Shown here one piece after another: positions 9,148-17,866 of a stretch of 51,311 nt of DNA. Numbering within the stretch: position 1 is the first letter of the stretch; every line of letters begins with the position of its first letter. Source of the DNA: Sphaerochaeta halotolerans (GTDB taxonomy: Bacteria > Spirochaetota > Spirochaetia > Sphaerochaetales > Sphaerochaetaceae); NCBI RefSeq assembly GCF_003429665.1, contig NZ_QUWK01000015.1, forward strand, positions 1-51,311, given 5' to 3'. The translations under genes and the position numbers were made by a program. Below the pieces are notes generated by a model that worked only from the letters and a program-made list of their open reading frames with translations, was not told the DNA's origin and did no database searches.

Positions 9148-10400
9148 GTACGCCGTTCACCAAGGAGATGAAGAAGGATTACACCATCCTGATCCCCAAT
9201 ATGAGCCCAATCCACTTCAATATAGCCAAGGAGGTGTTTTCAAACCATGGGTATAACGTGGTACTTCTTGACAACCAGGGTCCGAACGTAATCCGCGAAG
9301 GACTGCGCTATGTGCACAATGACATCTGCTATCCCGCTCAGCTCGTTATCGGGCAGTTTATCGACGCCATCAAGCATGGGGGGTATGACAGCGACAAGGT
9401 AGCCTTGGTAATCACCCAGACCGGTGGTGGTTGCAGGGCAAGTAATTATATTTTTCTCCTTAGGAAGGCACTTGAGAAGTGCAATCTTTCCCAAATTCCG
9501 GTAATCAGTCTTAATCTCAAGGGAATGGAGAAGAACCCAGGGTTCAAGATAACTCCATTTATGTTGCTGCAAACCTACAGTGCTTTCATATACGGCGATC
9601 TGCTGATGGCACTTAGCAATCAGATTCGCCCGTATGAAGTGCATAAGGGAGAAGCGGATGCTCTGGTGGCCAAGTGGACTGCCTATCTCTCTGACTGCTT
9701 CGCCCATAACCGTGGATACATTGGTTGGGCGATGAAGCGAAATCTTAATCGAATCTGTGCAGAGTTTGCTGAGATTGAGAGGCGGGAGGAAGTGCGTATC
9801 AAGGTAGGCATTGTGGGTGAAATCTACATGAAATACTCTCCCTTGGGGAACAACCACCTCCAGGAATATCTGGAGGAACAGGGATGTGAGGTCATGGTTC
9901 CCTCCATGATGGGATTCCTCTACTACGGTATAGACAATGCAATTACTGACCGAAAGTACTATGGGGGAAGGTTCATCAGTGCAAATGCCACCCAATATAT
10001 ACTCCGCTTAATGTACAAGGTTGAGAAGATGAGCAGGCAAGCGATGATGAAAAGCGGCAAGTTCACCGTCCCCATTCCCTACACTGAGATGAAGAAGCTT
10101 GATGAAGGATTGATCGACTATGGGGTAAAGATGGGAGAAGGCTGGCTGCTTACCGCAGAAATGCTCGATCTTGTACATAGTGGATATCACAACATCGTCT
10201 GTGCCCAACCCTTTGGATGTCTTCCCAACCATATCTGTGCCAAGGGAATGATCAGGGCTGTGACGGAACGAAGCAAGGATGCAAACATCGTCCCGATTGA
10301 TTATGATCCTTCCGCTACCGGGGTGAACCAGGAGAATAGAATCAAGCTCATGCTTGCAATTGCACGCGAGAAGTTGGAAAATCCAAAAGGAAATATTTGA
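9144..10400 (+). CDS. COG3581-type 2-hydroxyacyl-CoA dehydratase-like protein, partner of the activase
   Basis: 418 residues, translationally coupled (ATGA) to the double activase. Conserved cysteines lie in NDICYPAQL (near 57), TGGGCRASNY (near 97), and a cluster CAQPFGCLPNHICAKG (near 353-368), a pattern expected for an Fe-S cluster protein. It belongs to the uncharacterised group whose genes accompany COG1924/COG3580 activases. Relatives include 2-hydroxyacyl-CoA dehydratase subunits and double-cubane cluster proteins, in which ATP-driven electron transfer powers reduction of difficult substrates. No CoA-transferase or dehydratase pathway gene is nearby, so a specific reaction cannot be given. 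Confidence 0.75.
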   Translation: MSTPFTKEMKKDYTILIPNMSPIHFNIAKEVFSNHGYNVVLLDNQGPNVIREGLRYVHNDICYPAQLVIGQFIDAIKHGGYDSDKVALVITQTGGGCRASNYIFLLRKALEKCNLSQIPVISLNLKGMEKNPGFKITPFMLLQTYSAFIYGDLLMALSNQIRPYEVHKGEADALVAKWTAYLSDCFAHNRGYIGWAMKRNLNRICAEFAEIERREEVRIKVGIVGEIYMKYSPLGNNHLQEYLEEQGCEVMVPSMMGFLYYGIDNAITDRKYYGGRFISANATQYILRLMYKVEKMSRQAMMKSGKFTVPIPYTEMKKLDEGLIDYGVKMGEGWLLTAEMLDLVHSGYHNIVCAQPFGCLPNHICAKGMIRAVTERSKDANIVPIDYDPSATGVNQENRIKLMLAIAREKLENPKGNI

Positions 10401-10441
10401 GTCAACCCTATTCCCTACTATTCTACTTCTATTTTATTGAG

Positions 10442-10447
10442 TACAAT
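10442..10447 (+). promoter_or_regulatory. Candidate -10 box upstream of pgl
   Basis: TACAAT ends 7 nt before the ATG at 10455, and no Shine-Dalgarno sequence lies between the previous stop (10400) and this ATG. No good -35 box is seen at 16-18 bp, so this is weaker than the other leaderless candidates. Confidence 0.3.
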
Positions 10448-10454
10448 ATTGCGT

Positions 10455-11102
10455 ATGAATATTGAGAGAATAGACACAACCAGTGATTTTGAATATATAC
10501 TTAGGGATGACTTGCTCTCGCTTTCCCAGGAAAAACAGGGCCCGTTGCATATTGCCTTACCCGGTGGAAGAAGTGTTTCTCCTCTTATGAGAGCCCTGCT
10601 GAGTCTTCCGGAAGAAACTCTTGGGAGGACCCATCTGTACCTTGTCGATGAACGCCTTGAGGGCGAACGCAACGAGGATACGCTCAGGGAAGCTGGATTG
10701 CAGGCAGCCTTGGACCAAGGAACGACTCTATCCGTAGTCAGTGAGGGAAATATTCTTAGTGAAGACCCCTTTGACCGGCTTTATCTTGGTGTAGGAGAAG
10801 ATGGTCATATTGCAAGCCTGTTCCCTGGTTCCTGGCCCAGCGACACTGAGGCTCAAACCATGATTGTAAAAGATAGTCCAAAACCTCCCAAGAAGCGGGT
10901 AACGCTTTCCTGGCAGGGGTTTCTTACCCTTGCCAAAGAAGCTAAGATTTATCTCATCTTCCTAGGAGAGGGGAAACGGGAGGCACTCACTCGGTTGTTG
11001 TCCGGCAAGGAGGATGCACATACATTGCCATGCTCCTTCTTTGTTCACCACCCATTCCATGGTACGATAATAGTGACTGACTTGAGGGAGGACACACCAT
11101 GA
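10455..11102 (+). CDS. pgl: 6-phosphogluconolactonase
   Basis: Hydrolyses 6-phosphogluconolactone from the G6PDH reaction encoded by the next gene. It has 215 residues of the DevB/SOL type with the family signatures IALPGGRSVSPLM, LYLVDERLEG and the active-site stretch GVGEDGHIASLFPG. Start: the ATG at 10455 (MNIERIDTT) lacks a Shine-Dalgarno sequence but is preceded closely by TACAAT; a TTG at 10437 in the same frame also lacks one. The stop overlaps the zwf start (ATGA, 11099-11102), so the two consecutive pathway enzymes are coupled. Confidence 0.9.
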   Translation: MNIERIDTTSDFEYILRDDLLSLSQEKQGPLHIALPGGRSVSPLMRALLSLPEETLGRTHLYLVDERLEGERNEDTLREAGLQAALDQGTTLSVVSEGNILSEDPFDRLYLGVGEDGHIASLFPGSWPSDTEAQTMIVKDSPKPPKKRVTLSWQGFLTLAKEAKIYLIFLGEGKREALTRLLSGKEDAHTLPCSFFVHHPFHGTIIVTDLREDTP

Positions 11103-12451
11103 AGCGAATCATCATACAATACGGTGGCACAGGCGACCTTGCCCTGAAGAAACTCTATCCAGCCTATGAGCATCTCATGGAGAAAGGGGATGCTTTTGAG
11201 GTGATTGCACTAGGAAGGCGTTTCTCCACCAGGGACGAGTTCCTCTCTGAGATCATCAGGAAGGATGCTCCTTCCTCTTTCACAGACCACCTTGACTATC
11301 TCTATTACGACATGAGTGGCAACAATGCTGTTTCTATTCTCACTGATCGCTTGAAAGCCTTGTGTGGTGAAAGTGACGAAGTTGAGTTCATCTACTACCT
11401 TGCGTTGCAGCCTTCGCTCTATGAGATTGCCATTGCACAAATCCAACAGGTGGACAACCAGCTGGATTGCATCTGTTTCCTGACCAAGAAGATTGTCGTT
11501 GAGAAGCCTTTCGGGTTCGACCTTGAGAGTGCACGGCGATACAATGACATCTTGGAAAAAGCCTTCACAGATGAGGAGATTTTCCGTATTGACCACTATT
11601 TGGGCAAAGAGTTCATGCAGAACCTCCTCTTGATGCGTTTTCATAACGATATCATTAGGAGAATCTGGGACAACAGAACCATCGAGTCAATTGAGATTAT
11701 CTTCGACGAGACCCATGGAGTGGACCAACGTCTTGGATTCTATGAGAAGATTGGGGTAGTACGGGACACCATCCAGAACCACATCATGCAGATCATTACC
11801 TACCTGACCATGAGCGAGCCGGCAACGCTGACTCCGAAGGATATCGCAGTTGAGAAAGAGAAGGTACTGCGAGCGATATCCCCCATTGAAGAGTTTCATA
11901 TGGGGCGATATGAATCACTTGGAGCCAATAGCGGCCATATCGTACATACTCCCACGTATGCTGCATTCAAGTTATTTGTAAACACATACTACTTCACTGG
12001 TATTCCCATTTATGTACGCACTGGGAAAATGCAACAAGAGGCCAAGAGTTTGATTTACATCAAGTTCAAGAACGCTACCAAGCAGGTGATGCACGATGAT
12101 TCCATTGCGGAGAATGCTGTGATCATCACCATACACCCGGAGTTAACCATCGATATCAGCATGAATCTGAAGATGCCCAATACCAGTTGGAAGTCAAAAC
12201 CGGTCCGTTTCCGGTTCAATCAGAGTGAGACATTCGGTGCAAACACCCCAGAAGCATATGAGCAGATTGTGGAGAAGATTCTTCAGGGAGACAAAAGCCT
12301 TTTCCCCACCATGCAGGAAATTACCGAGTCTTGGCGTATCGTGGAACCGATGCTCAAGGATAACCTGCCTGTTGAGGTCTATCCGATCAGAACCCTGCCC
12401 CGCTTTGCCGAAAGCTTGGCAAAGGAGAACGGGTTTACCTGGTTTGATTGA
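11099..12451 (+). CDS. zwf: Glucose-6-phosphate 1-dehydrogenase
   Basis: Oxidises glucose 6-phosphate to 6-phosphogluconolactone with NADP, the entry to the oxidative pentose phosphate pathway. 450 residues. The nucleotide-binding start reads YGGTGDLALKKLYPA (GGTGDLA instead of the common GASGDLA/T), EKPFG lies near residue 137 and the catalytic motif RIDHYLGKE near 161, with the catalytic histidine in place. Slightly shorter than the usual 480-500 residues. It is the downstream member of a two-gene pgl-zwf operon; trpS converges from the other side with about 40 bp between stops and no clear terminator. Confidence 0.93.
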   Translation: MKRIIIQYGGTGDLALKKLYPAYEHLMEKGDAFEVIALGRRFSTRDEFLSEIIRKDAPSSFTDHLDYLYYDMSGNNAVSILTDRLKALCGESDEVEFIYYLALQPSLYEIAIAQIQQVDNQLDCICFLTKKIVVEKPFGFDLESARRYNDILEKAFTDEEIFRIDHYLGKEFMQNLLLMRFHNDIIRRIWDNRTIESIEIIFDETHGVDQRLGFYEKIGVVRDTIQNHIMQIITYLTMSEPATLTPKDIAVEKEKVLRAISPIEEFHMGRYESLGANSGHIVHTPTYAAFKLFVNTYYFTGIPIYVRTGKMQQEAKSLIYIKFKNATKQVMHDDSIAENAVIITIHPELTIDISMNLKMPNTSWKSKPVRFRFNQSETFGANTPEAYEQIVEKILQGDKSLFPTMQEITESWRIVEPMLKDNLPVEVYPIRTLPRFAESLAKENGFTWFD

Positions 12452-12492
12452 TTGTCATTCGGTGGCTTCCCCTTGCACTATTCTCACTGTTC

Positions 12493-13485
12493 TCAGATTA
12501 GAACATGCATCTTTTCCTTGATGGCATGGATGTTCTCATTTCCGATGACATTAGCCTTTCGAGTACCTTCGATGATGAGGTCTCTCACCTCTCCCCGATG
12601 GGCTTCATAGTAGGCACGCTTTTCACGGATGGGATCCAACATCGCATTGAGCGCTGCATTCAGACGTTTCTTACAGGCTACGCATCCAATCTGCGCGGTT
12701 CTACACAGCTCAGCAATGTTGTCCTTTTCTGCCTCATTGAACACGCAATGGTACTTGTACACATTGCAGATCTCGGGAGTACCGGGAATGTTAATCGTAA
12801 CACGTGCGGGATCGGTAACTGCATTACGTACCCGCTCCCATACTGCTTCTGGAGTATCAGAGAGATAGATAGCATTGCCCATGCTCTTGCCCATCTTGGC
12901 ATTCCCGTCCAGTCCTGCCAGTCGTCCTACCGTGCTGAGTTTCACCTGGGGTTCAACAATGCTGGTGCCATACATATCATTAAACTTTCTGACAATCTTT
13001 CGGGCAAGTTCAATATGCGGTACCTGGTCCTCACCTACCGGGACCAAATCTGCATTGCAGAAGGTAATGTCTGCTGTCTGGCTTACCGGGTACCCTAGAA
13101 AACCATAAGTAAGATCTGCATACCCATAGTTCTTTGCCTCTGTCTTGATCGTGGGATTATGGCGAAGTTGGTTCACCGTTACAAGCATGGAATAGAAGAC
13201 TGTCAGCTCAGCAATGGAAGTAATCTGAGACTGTTGCACCAGAGTCACTTTTTCAGGATCCAATCCCACAGAAAGGTTGTCGATTGCCACATCATAAATA
13301 CTGCTGTTGATCAACTCAGGATCTTCAAAATGAGTGGTAAGCGCCTGTACATCAGCAAGGAGAACGAATGTCTCATATGTATGCTGCAACTCAACTCTAC
13401 TCTTAAGGGAACCTACATAGTGGCCGAGGTGCAGTTTACCCGTTGTCCGGTCACCGGTAAGGATTCGTTTCTGTTTTGTTTCCAA
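12493..13485 (-). CDS. trpS: Tryptophanyl-tRNA synthetase
   Basis: Class Ic synthetase, 330 residues, charging tRNA-Trp. The HIGH-like box is KLHLGHYVGS near residue 16 and the KMSKS-like box is KMGKS in the middle of the protein. The frame is open upstream to 13545, but the start is most likely the TTG at 13485: AAGGAG lies 8-9 nt ahead, inside the end of the preceding gene, whose stop is 4 nt upstream. This makes trpS the last gene of the ileS - lipoprotein - fmdB-like - trpS series on the minus strand. Confidence 0.93.
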   Translation of the reverse strand: METKQKRILTGDRTTGKLHLGHYVGSLKSRVELQHTYETFVLLADVQALTTHFEDPELINSSIYDVAIDNLSVGLDPEKVTLVQQSQITSIAELTVFYSMLVTVNQLRHNPTIKTEAKNYGYADLTYGFLGYPVSQTADITFCNADLVPVGEDQVPHIELARKIVRKFNDMYGTSIVEPQVKLSTVGRLAGLDGNAKMGKSMGNAIYLSDTPEAVWERVRNAVTDPARVTINIPGTPEICNVYKYHCVFNEAEKDNIAELCRTAQIGCVACKKRLNAALNAMLDPIREKRAYYEAHRGEVRDLIIEGTRKANVIGNENIHAIKEKMHVLI

Positions 13486-13489
13486 GTGT

Positions 13490-13690
13490 CTACTCCTTCT
13501 CTTCTTCCTGCTTTGGTTCAACAGATTGCACATCTTGTTCGTCATGGAACGAAGCGGGTTTGTTCACCCTCCTCATTGTATGTTCCATATTACAGGAAGG
13601 ACAGATGGCAGGAGGCTCATGCTTGTCCAGGGATTGGACCAATTCAACCCGTGCTTTGCAAAGCTGGCACTCATATTCATATGAAGGCAT
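13490..13690 (-). CDS. FmdB-family zinc ribbon protein
   Basis: A 66-residue protein that starts MPSYEYECQLC and has two CxxC knuckles (CQLC and CPSC) about 20 residues apart, then an acidic tail (EPKQEEEKE). This is the FmdB regulatory-protein/zinc-ribbon family, common in bacteria and of unclear function, sometimes proposed as a regulator. A purine-rich GAGGAG precedes the ATG. It sits 27 nt after the lipoprotein gene and 4 nt before trpS. Confidence 0.8.
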   Translation of the reverse strand: MPSYEYECQLCKARVELVQSLDKHEPPAICPSCNMEHTMRRVNKPASFHDEQDVQSVEPKQEEEKE

Positions 13691-13717
13691 AATGCGATAT
13701 CTCCTCTTCTTGTTGGC

Positions 13718-14602
13718 TTACAGCAGGCCACTCAAGCTCTGCTTGAAATTGTTCATCTGCTCTTCACCCAAATCCATATGTTTGATCGTAACTAGATCAT
13801 CTTCAATCAGGAACATCTTCATCAGATCGGCAATCTTGAAGGGAGTCTTCTCCCTCTTCAGTCGGGCAAGGTACCCTGTTCTCACCATCTGGGACAACGT
13901 ATTTGCAAGCTTGGGTGTGTCCATCGTGATGTAAGCATCCAAGCTATACCCCCCATCTTCTTTTTGGTTAATCAGCAGAAGCATCACCTTGGCCTGCGTA
14001 ATCACCGTATCCGGCAATTCCAGACCCAAATCAAAAAACGTTTCCGGCTCCAGCGAATAGACTGCGATACTGGAGGAAAGCATGTCATTTGCTGTAGGCA
14101 AGTCTATCAGCCTCCTCTCAGCATTATAAATTTCATATACCTCAGGGTACCCCCTATTGGTAAATAAAATCTTATCGTTGTTGGGGGCATAGATGCTCAA
14201 CTCACCATTCTTTTGCTGGAAGTACGTCAAATCATCTTGAGCATACTGCCTCTTGAGTTCCCTAGAGTACATCATGGTAGTGTTAACCAACCATTTGGGA
14301 TAATCACCTTCGATTACCCCATATGCGTCCAGCTCATCCACTTCCAATGGATATGCATCCACTCTTGGAGAAAGCGAAAGAGAAATTCGTTCGGCTCTAT
14401 CAGCGAACTCTTGCATATCGGCAAAAACGCTCTTGATGAGTTCACTCTCCTTCTGCGCATCCACAGTCACGACAATGACACCACTGTCAGCCATTCCCTG
14501 AAAATCATAATAGGGAACCTCCTTCCTTGCCGTTGTAGCACAGGAAGAGAGGAGGAGAACCAAAAGAAACCCAATAGGAACCAGCCTGGTAAATGTATTC
14601 AT
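13718..14602 (-). CDS. Predicted lipoprotein of unknown function
   Basis: 294 residues starting with a signal peptide (MNTFTRLV, then a hydrophobic stretch) that ends in a lipobox LLSSC, so the mature protein should be lipid-anchored at Cys near residue 21. The rest is soluble, without membrane segments or a motif I recognise. The ATG at 14602 lies 5 nt after the ileS stop with AAGGA in the ileS tail as ribosome-binding site; a GTG at 14605 is possible. Co-transcription with two tRNA synthetase genes may be only positional. Confidence 0.75.
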   Translation of the reverse strand: MNTFTRLVPIGFLLVLLLSSCATTARKEVPYYDFQGMADSGVIVVTVDAQKESELIKSVFADMQEFADRAERISLSLSPRVDAYPLEVDELDAYGVIEGDYPKWLVNTTMMYSRELKRQYAQDDLTYFQQKNGELSIYAPNNDKILFTNRGYPEVYEIYNAERRLIDLPTANDMLSSSIAVYSLEPETFFDLGLELPDTVITQAKVMLLLINQKEDGGYSLDAYITMDTPKLANTLSQMVRTGYLARLKREKTPFKIADLMKMFLIEDDLVTIKHMDLGEEQMNNFKQSLSGLL

Positions 14603-14607
14603 CACGC

Positions 14608-17600
14608 TTAATCCTTCTCTACTTGCAACCTCACTATATGGTCATTGCAATCGATACCTTCCCCTGTAAGTCTACCAAAGCGCAGGGTATTGGACAACGT
14701 CTCCTTGGCAATGGTTTGTCCGTGCTGGTCAAAGACCCGCTGGATGACCTCATCACCATCGTACGTCAGAATAATCCGGTCAGATACAGCAAACCCACTC
14801 TCCTTTCTGAGGTTCTGTACCGAGCGAATGATATCGCGCGCGATTCCCTCATCAGCGAGTTCCTGGGTAATCTTGGTATCAAAGCCTACAGTAAGAGAAC
14901 CATCATTGATTACCTTCACCCCTTCCATCTCAGTCCTCTGGACAATGATTTCATCCTTGGAGATTGCAATCTCGCCATTGCTGTAGGAAAGCGTGAGTGG
15001 ACTGCCGTCAAGAATAGATGCAATCTGTGCTCCATCAAAACCAGCAATCATGGAGGCTACTTCCTTCATGTCCTTGCCCAAAGATTTACCCAAGACCTTG
15101 AAGTTAGCCTTCGCACTATATTCTACAAGGGATGACTCATCGGACTGCAGATGCACTTCCTTGACATTCAGTTCCTCTGCAATGATTGACTCCATACTCC
15201 CCAGAATCACCCGCTCTTCCTCCTCTCGATCCACAAGGAAAAGCTTCTGCAGTGGCTGACGGATTTTCAGGTTGTTGGAAGCTCTCAGTGAGCGCCCCAT
15301 GGCAATAGCCTTTTGGGTCAGGGACATCTGGTTCTCAAGCGTCCAATCCCTCTGGCTCTCATCATATTCCGGATACATGCAGAGATGTACACTCTGCTCC
15401 ATATCTCCACGTTTCAAGTTCTGGTAAATCTCCTCACTTGTGAAGGGGATGATCGGGGCAACAACCTTGACGAAGGTCATCAGGACACTATAAAGGGTAT
15501 CATACGCCTGCTTCTTGTCAGTATCGTTCTCACCTTTCCAGAACCTTCTTCTGCTGCGGCGGATGTACCAGTTGTTCAGCTCATCAATGAACGGAACGAA
15601 GGAGGCACAAGCCTTCTGGATGTCATAGGCATCAAATGAATCCGTTGCAGTCTGGACAAAACGTTGTGTTGCACTGACAATCCAACGATCCATCGGGTTC
15701 GTAAGGTCCTCGAAGGCTGTTGTAGAAGGTTCATACCCATCAATATTTGCATAGGTTACAAAGAATGAGTAGGCATTCCAGAGGGGTATGATCAAGGTCT
15801 TGAGTACTTCCTTGACTGATTCCTCACTGAATTTTAAATCTTCTCCACGAACTACAGCACTATTCATCAAGGCAAAACGCAAGCTGTCTGCCCCATACGT
15901 GTTTACAATCTCCATCGGGTCGGTATAGTTGCGTTCGCTCTTGCTCATCTTCTTCCCATCAGCAGTCAGTACGATGCCGTTGGTGATGCAGTGGGTAAAG
16001 GCTGGCTTCTCCCATAGTCCTGCTGCAATGACGGTCAGAGTGTAAAACCAACCACGTGTCTGGTCCAACCCTTCACAGATGAAGTCAGCTGGGAAGTTGT
16101 TTTCAAAGTACTCTTTGTTCTCGAACGGATAGTGCTGCTGGGCGTAAGGCATGGAACCAGACTCAAACCAACAGTCAAGGACATCGTCAATACGGCGCAT
16201 CGTTCCTTTGCCGTCAGGACTTGGCCAGGTAAGATCATCTACATAGTGTTTATGCAAATCCTCTACCTTCTGTCCACACTTGGCTTCAAGCTCCGCCCTA
16301 CTGCCGATAACCTCAAGATAGTCACTGCCATCACACTTCCAGATTGGAATCGGGTTTCCCCAGAACCGATTTCTGCTGATTGCCCAGTCACGGGCTCCTT
16401 CAAGCCACTTGCCAAAGCGACCGTACTTGAGATGTTCGGGCATCCAATAGATCTGTTCATTTGCATCAAGCATGTCTTTCTTGATCTTCTGGACGTCTAC
16501 ATACCAGCAACTCATAGCACGGTAAATCAATGGCTGTTTGGTGCGGTAGCAGAAAGGATAGGAGTGGAGGTAGTTTTCCCGTTTCACCAGATGTCCATGC
16601 TCTTTCAGATAGGAAATGATATCATTGTCCGTATCCTTGACGAAACGGCCGGCGAAATCTGGAACCTCGTCAGTAAAACGGCACTCCAAATCAATAGGAC
16701 AAACAACAGGGATGTTTGTTCCCTTGAGCACCTGATAGTCATCTTCACCAAAGCCAGGAGCTGTATGGACAATACCACAACCCTCTTCTGTGGTTACATA
16801 ATCTCCCAAAACACAGACAAAAGCACCCTGCTCCTTGAGATTTGCAAAATAGGGGAACAGCGGTTTATAACGCATGCCTTTATAGAAGGTACCCTTTTGT
16901 TCCTCAACAATCTCATAGGTACTCTCATCCTTGTAGTAGTGATCAAGGCGGGCTTTACCGAGGATGTAGTAATTCCCATCACTCTTGTCTTTTACCTTCA
17001 CATAGTCGATATCTGGGCCAAAGGCGAGAGCAAGGTTGCTGGGCAATGTCCATGGGGTTGTCGTCCAAGCAAGGAAGAACGTATTCTCTTGGCCATCGAC
17101 TGCAAATCGAACGGTTACAGCCTGGTCAACAACATCCTGATAGCCTCCAAGATTGACCTCAAAATTGGAGAGCGGGCTTGCCAAGGCAGGGCTGTACGGA
17201 AGGATATTGTATCCTTCATAAATATACCCCTTCTCGAAGAGGGTCTTGAATACCCACCAGATGGACTCCATATAGTTGGTATCCATAGTGCGATACCCAT
17301 GTTCCCAATCAACCCAACGTCCCATGCGATTAATTGTCTGCTTCCACTCTTCGGTGTAACGCAAAACGATTGAACGACACTGCTCGTTGAACTTAGCTAC
17401 ACCATATTCGATGATTGCAGAGTGTCCACTGATTCCCAGTGTCTTCTCCATCTCGTACTCAACAGGTAGTCCATGACAGTCCCAACCGAAACCACGCCTG
17501 ACCCGTTTTCCTTTCATGGTCTGATACCGGGGAATGGCATCTTTAATAGTTCCTGGAACCAGATGTCCAAAATGGGGAAGCCCGGTTGCAAACGGAGGTC

Positions 17601-17736
17601 CGTCATAGAAAACATATTCATTTTCTTCAGACCGCGTTTCAATCGATTTCTTGAAAATATCCTCTGTCTCCCAGAAAGAGAGAACGTTCTCTTCCATCGC
17701 AGGAAAATCCACTTTAGTGGTTACTGGACGAAACAT
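14608..17736 (-). CDS. ileS: Isoleucyl-tRNA synthetase, long eukaryote-like form
   Basis: Class Ia synthetase, 1042 residues, charging tRNA-Ile and editing mischarged valine. The HIGH-type box is HFGHLVPGTIKD near residue 57 and the KMSKS box is KKMSKSERNY in the second half. It is about 100 residues longer than the common bacterial form (about 930), and the spacing and wording of motifs (FYDGPPFATGLPHFGH) are those of the eukaryote-like class, which includes mupirocin-resistant bacterial enzymes. The ATG at 17736 has AAGGAG 6 nt upstream; a GTG two codons earlier lies on top of that site. A strong promoter is at 17782-17810. Confidence 0.95.
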   Translation of the reverse strand: MFRPVTTKVDFPAMEENVLSFWETEDIFKKSIETRSEENEYVFYDGPPFATGLPHFGHLVPGTIKDAIPRYQTMKGKRVRRGFGWDCHGLPVEYEMEKTLGISGHSAIIEYGVAKFNEQCRSIVLRYTEEWKQTINRMGRWVDWEHGYRTMDTNYMESIWWVFKTLFEKGYIYEGYNILPYSPALASPLSNFEVNLGGYQDVVDQAVTVRFAVDGQENTFFLAWTTTPWTLPSNLALAFGPDIDYVKVKDKSDGNYYILGKARLDHYYKDESTYEIVEEQKGTFYKGMRYKPLFPYFANLKEQGAFVCVLGDYVTTEEGCGIVHTAPGFGEDDYQVLKGTNIPVVCPIDLECRFTDEVPDFAGRFVKDTDNDIISYLKEHGHLVKRENYLHSYPFCYRTKQPLIYRAMSCWYVDVQKIKKDMLDANEQIYWMPEHLKYGRFGKWLEGARDWAISRNRFWGNPIPIWKCDGSDYLEVIGSRAELEAKCGQKVEDLHKHYVDDLTWPSPDGKGTMRRIDDVLDCWFESGSMPYAQQHYPFENKEYFENNFPADFICEGLDQTRGWFYTLTVIAAGLWEKPAFTHCITNGIVLTADGKKMSKSERNYTDPMEIVNTYGADSLRFALMNSAVVRGEDLKFSEESVKEVLKTLIIPLWNAYSFFVTYANIDGYEPSTTAFEDLTNPMDRWIVSATQRFVQTATDSFDAYDIQKACASFVPFIDELNNWYIRRSRRRFWKGENDTDKKQAYDTLYSVLMTFVKVVAPIIPFTSEEIYQNLKRGDMEQSVHLCMYPEYDESQRDWTLENQMSLTQKAIAMGRSLRASNNLKIRQPLQKLFLVDREEEERVILGSMESIIAEELNVKEVHLQSDESSLVEYSAKANFKVLGKSLGKDMKEVASMIAGFDGAQIASILDGSPLTLSYSNGEIAISKDEIIVQRTEMEGVKVINDGSLTVGFDTKITQELADEGIARDIIRSVQNLRKESGFAVSDRIILTYDGDEVIQRVFDQHGQTIAKETLSNTLRFGRLTGEGIDCNDHIVRLQVEKD

Positions 17737-17781
17737 ATACACTCCTTCAACTTGCCCGTAACGGGTTATCGCATAGATGCC

Positions 17782-17810
17782 ATTCTATTCAGAATACGTG
17801 TGCATGACAA
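17782..17810 (-). promoter_or_regulatory. Promoter of the ileS operon
   Basis: On the minus strand TTGTCA (17810-17805), a 17-bp spacer and TAGAAT (17787-17782). Transcription would start about 40 nt before the ileS ATG, leaving room for its AAGGAG site. Confidence 0.6.
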
Positions 17811-17831
17811 CCTTTGTGACCGGTTTTTCCG

Positions 17832-17860
17832 TTGACCTTCTTCAGTTGTCGCGATACTGT
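17832..17860 (+). promoter_or_regulatory. Promoter of cca, predicted leaderless
   Basis: TTGACC (17832-17837), a 17-bp spacer and TACTGT (17855-17860), then six bases and the ATG of cca at 17867. The predicted start site is the A of the start codon; no Shine-Dalgarno sequence exists. Confidence 0.5.
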
Positions 17861-17866
17861 CTTGTT

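Noticed and set aside
9240-9995. Minus-strand open frame of 251 codons
   Set aside because: Antisense shadow of the COG3581-type gene, which has conserved cysteine motifs.
16132-17373. Long plus-strand open frame of 413 codons
   Set aside because: It lies wholly inside ileS on the other strand, has no family motif or ribosome-binding site, and is explained by the codon bias of ileS.
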